Positions 5,582-6,771 of a stretch of 6,771 bases of DNA are shown here, one piece after another. Under the pieces are notes generated by a model. The model had not been told where the DNA came from and searched no databases. It saw nothing but the letters and a program-made list of their open reading frames with translations. This DNA comes from Thermococcales archaeon 44_46 (GTDB lineage Archaea > Methanobacteriota_B > Thermococci > Thermococcales > Thermococcaceae): NCBI GenBank assembly GCA_001507935.1, contig LGET01000086.1, positions 1-6,771 on the forward strand, in the 5' to 3' direction. Position 1 is the first letter of the stretch. Each line of letters starts with the position of its first letter. A program made the translations under genes and the position numbers.

Positions 5582-6632
5582 AGAGTATTGTGAATTCTCC
5601 CTTTTTCATAATGATCTCTCCGTCAACCTCTACACTTGGATACCAGACCAGACAGTCGTAATGGTTCAAAGCCGGAGCATCGTTGTCGTAATTTGCTCCT
5701 ATAGCTATGTGGATTGTTTTTCTGATCTTCTCATCTTCTAGAAGCTTCCCCGACATCTGGGCTTTGGGGTTAAGACCTATACCGAGTTCTCCAAGATGCC
5801 AGGCGTTTCTTGCATATTCTTCCTTCCCCATTTCAAGTGCCATTTTTTCAGCTCTTCTTATAGCTTCTTCAAGCCTCTTTGCATCTTCTCCCCCTTCGAC
5901 CTTTGTGACGAGCCCGTTCTCAACATAAACCCTGACCGGTTCTTTTGGTATGATGCTTTCTCCTCCGAGACCTAAAGTTCCATCAAAAACTATCACACCT
6001 TCGCTTTTTCCAACTGCTGGAGAGATAAAAACTTCCCCTGCGGGAAGATTTCCGCCTTTTCCGGGCTTTCTAAAGTCTCCATCATCTTTTAGTGGCCTTC
6101 TGCCTTCAATGTTTATCCACAGGTCTGTTCCCTTTTCGCTTGTTATGTGGACCTCTTTCCCTCTTTCCAGAACCTCAGCCAGTATCTCTGCTTCTTCTCT
6201 AAGCTTTTCATAATCTATTGGAACACTGCGGAGGTACATTTCCTTAGTTATCCCGGGACTCCAGAAGGCTCTTATCCTTTTGTCTCCCCTCAGCAGTTTC
6301 TCAAAAATATGGGTATATTTTTTATTGTCCCTTCCGATATATCCAATATTAATACCGTAAGGATCTTTTCCAAGCTTTTTTTCACTTATGGATACCACAA
6401 TATCCGGCTCTGATTTTATGGCCTCTATAACGGCTCTCTCTGCATAGTCTAGAGTTCCTTTTGGGCTCTGCACTATTATTGCTGGCTTTGCCTCGAACTC
6501 CCTGGCAGCTTCAAAGAGGCTTAAAGAGATTTCAAGGGGCTCTCCGGGATTGGTTACTATTAAAATTTCTTCTCCCATCTCAACTCCTAAAACCTGCTCC
6601 ATGACCGTTCTTGATACATTGATTAGCTTCAT
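5580..6632 (-). CDS. Aminopeptidase, M29-like metallopeptidase (AmpS/PepS relative)
   Basis: A 350-residue cytosolic metallopeptidase expected to remove N-terminal residues from peptides using two metal ions. Residues 1-130 form an alpha/beta N-terminal part (EILIVTNPGEP at 22-32, PAIIVQSPKG at 50-59). The C-terminal part carries the M29-type signatures: GGNLPAGEVFISP (193-205, Glu200), HLGELGIGLNP (279-289, Glu282), HIAIGANY (308-315, His308) and HYD (His324, Asp326). These match the two Glu, two His and one Asp that bind the metals in characterised M29 enzymes. It is somewhat shorter than the roughly 400 residues of bacterial members, as is usual for archaeal ones. The start at 6632 has GGTGA at 6637-6641 with a four-base spacer. 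It is first of a two-gene set with the GTPase. Substrate specificity cannot be read from the sequence. Confidence 0.85.
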   Translation of the reverse strand: MKLINVSRTVMEQVLGVEMGEEILIVTNPGEPLEISLSLFEAAREFEAKPAIIVQSPKGTLDYAERAVIEAIKSEPDIVVSISEKKLGKDPYGINIGYIGRDNKKYTHIFEKLLRGDKRIRAFWSPGITKEMYLRSVPIDYEKLREEAEILAEVLERGKEVHITSEKGTDLWINIEGRRPLKDDGDFRKPGKGGNLPAGEVFISPAVGKSEGVIVFDGTLGLGGESIIPKEPVRVYVENGLVTKVEGGEDAKRLEEAIRRAEKMALEMGKEEYARNAWHLGELGIGLNPKAQMSGKLLEDEKIRKTIHIAIGANYDNDAPALNHYDCLVWYPSVEVDGEIIMKKGEFTIL

Positions 6633-6662
6633 TTTTTCACCCCAACCCTCATTTGCTTCTCC

Positions 6663-6674
6663 CCTTAATTAGAC
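6663..6674 (-). promoter_or_regulatory. Weak candidate promoter of the aminopeptidase-GTPase pair
   Basis: On the minus strand this reads GTCTAATTAAGG. It is AT-rich and correctly placed: about 25 bases downstream lies 6643, just before GGGGTGA and the ATG. It is a poor TATA match. The bases CCTTAA (6663-6668) and TTAAGG (6681-6686) form a 6-base inverted repeat around a 12-base spacer, which could be an operator or chance. Confidence 0.25.
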
Positions 6675-6692
6675 TTATGCTTAAGGATACTG

Positions 6693-6770
6693 TTAGGATA
6701 ACTGGGGCATCACCTCCTGAAGCCATTCAGTAACATCACCAGGCGGATCACCAAAACTAGAATGAATTCT
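6693..6770 (-). CDS. Possible C-terminal end of another minus-strand gene (partial, uncertain)
   Basis: One minus-strand frame is open from the window edge for 25 codons to a TAA at 6693-6695. It would encode a polar, protein-like tail (GDPPGDVTEWLQEVMPQLS). If real, it is the end of a gene lying about 60 bases upstream of the aminopeptidase. Other frames over these bases are also open for 18-25 codons, so the choice is weak. I do not recognise the family. Confidence 0.25.
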   Translation of the reverse strand, partial: RIHSSFGDPPGDVTEWLQEVMPQLS

Positions 6771-6771
6771 G

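Noticed and set aside
6649..6726. A 25-codon minus-strand frame starting with ATG at 6726, before the aminopeptidase
   Set aside because: It has no Shine-Dalgarno site in front, no recognisable similarity, and competes with another open frame on the same bases.

Overview
The window looks like ordinary chromosomal DNA from a hyperthermophilic euryarchaeon, most likely a member of the Thermococcales (Thermococcus, Pyrococcus or Palaeococcus). The reasons are: strong GGTGA-type Shine-Dalgarno sites before almost every gene; AGG/AGA and ATA codon use; Lys/Glu-rich proteins; TATA-box promoters; short T-tract terminators; and the gene families themselves (archaeal DacZ, archaeal YchF-like GTPase with a TGS domain, Lrp/AsnC, small CYTH protein). 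Coding density is very high. I see no mobile element, CRISPR array, tRNA or rRNA.

Left part (1-1911, + strand): the 3' end of feoB (ferrous iron permease), then a small winged-helix protein with four cysteines that resembles FeoC. These two probably form the end of a feo operon. A separate promoter then drives a 413-residue sugar-phosphate nucleotidyltransferase of the mannose-1-phosphate guanylyltransferase type, which carries a left-handed beta-helix domain and an unusual cysteine-rich tail. A T-rich terminator ends it just where the convergent dacZ gene stops.

Middle (1927-4384): dacZ, a predicted diadenylate cyclase (c-di-AMP synthase), lies on the minus strand. It diverges from a tightly packed plus-strand operon ubiX - lrp-like - cyaB-like across an intergenic region of 132 bases that holds a promoter for each side. 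ubiX would make prenylated FMN, whose plausible use here is a UbiD-type decarboxylase of the archaeal mevalonate pathway. The regulator and the CYTH (class IV adenylate cyclase/triphosphatase) gene follow with gaps of one and zero bases, so the three are probably co-transcribed.

Right part (4377-6632, - strand): an M29-like aminopeptidase followed by a YchF/OLA1-type GTPase. The aminopeptidase stop codon lies inside the Shine-Dalgarno site of the GTPase gene, so the two are probably translationally coupled. The GTPase stop overlaps the cyaB-like stop by 8 bases, convergently. The last 139 bases hold a weak promoter region and perhaps the C-terminal codons of another minus-strand gene cut by the window edge.

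Nothing here is clearly an undescribed system. The points most worth a second look are the cysteine-rich tail of the nucleotidyltransferase, the ubiX-lrp-CYTH operon opposite a c-di-AMP synthase, and the minus-strand terminator embedded in the coding end of the CYTH gene.
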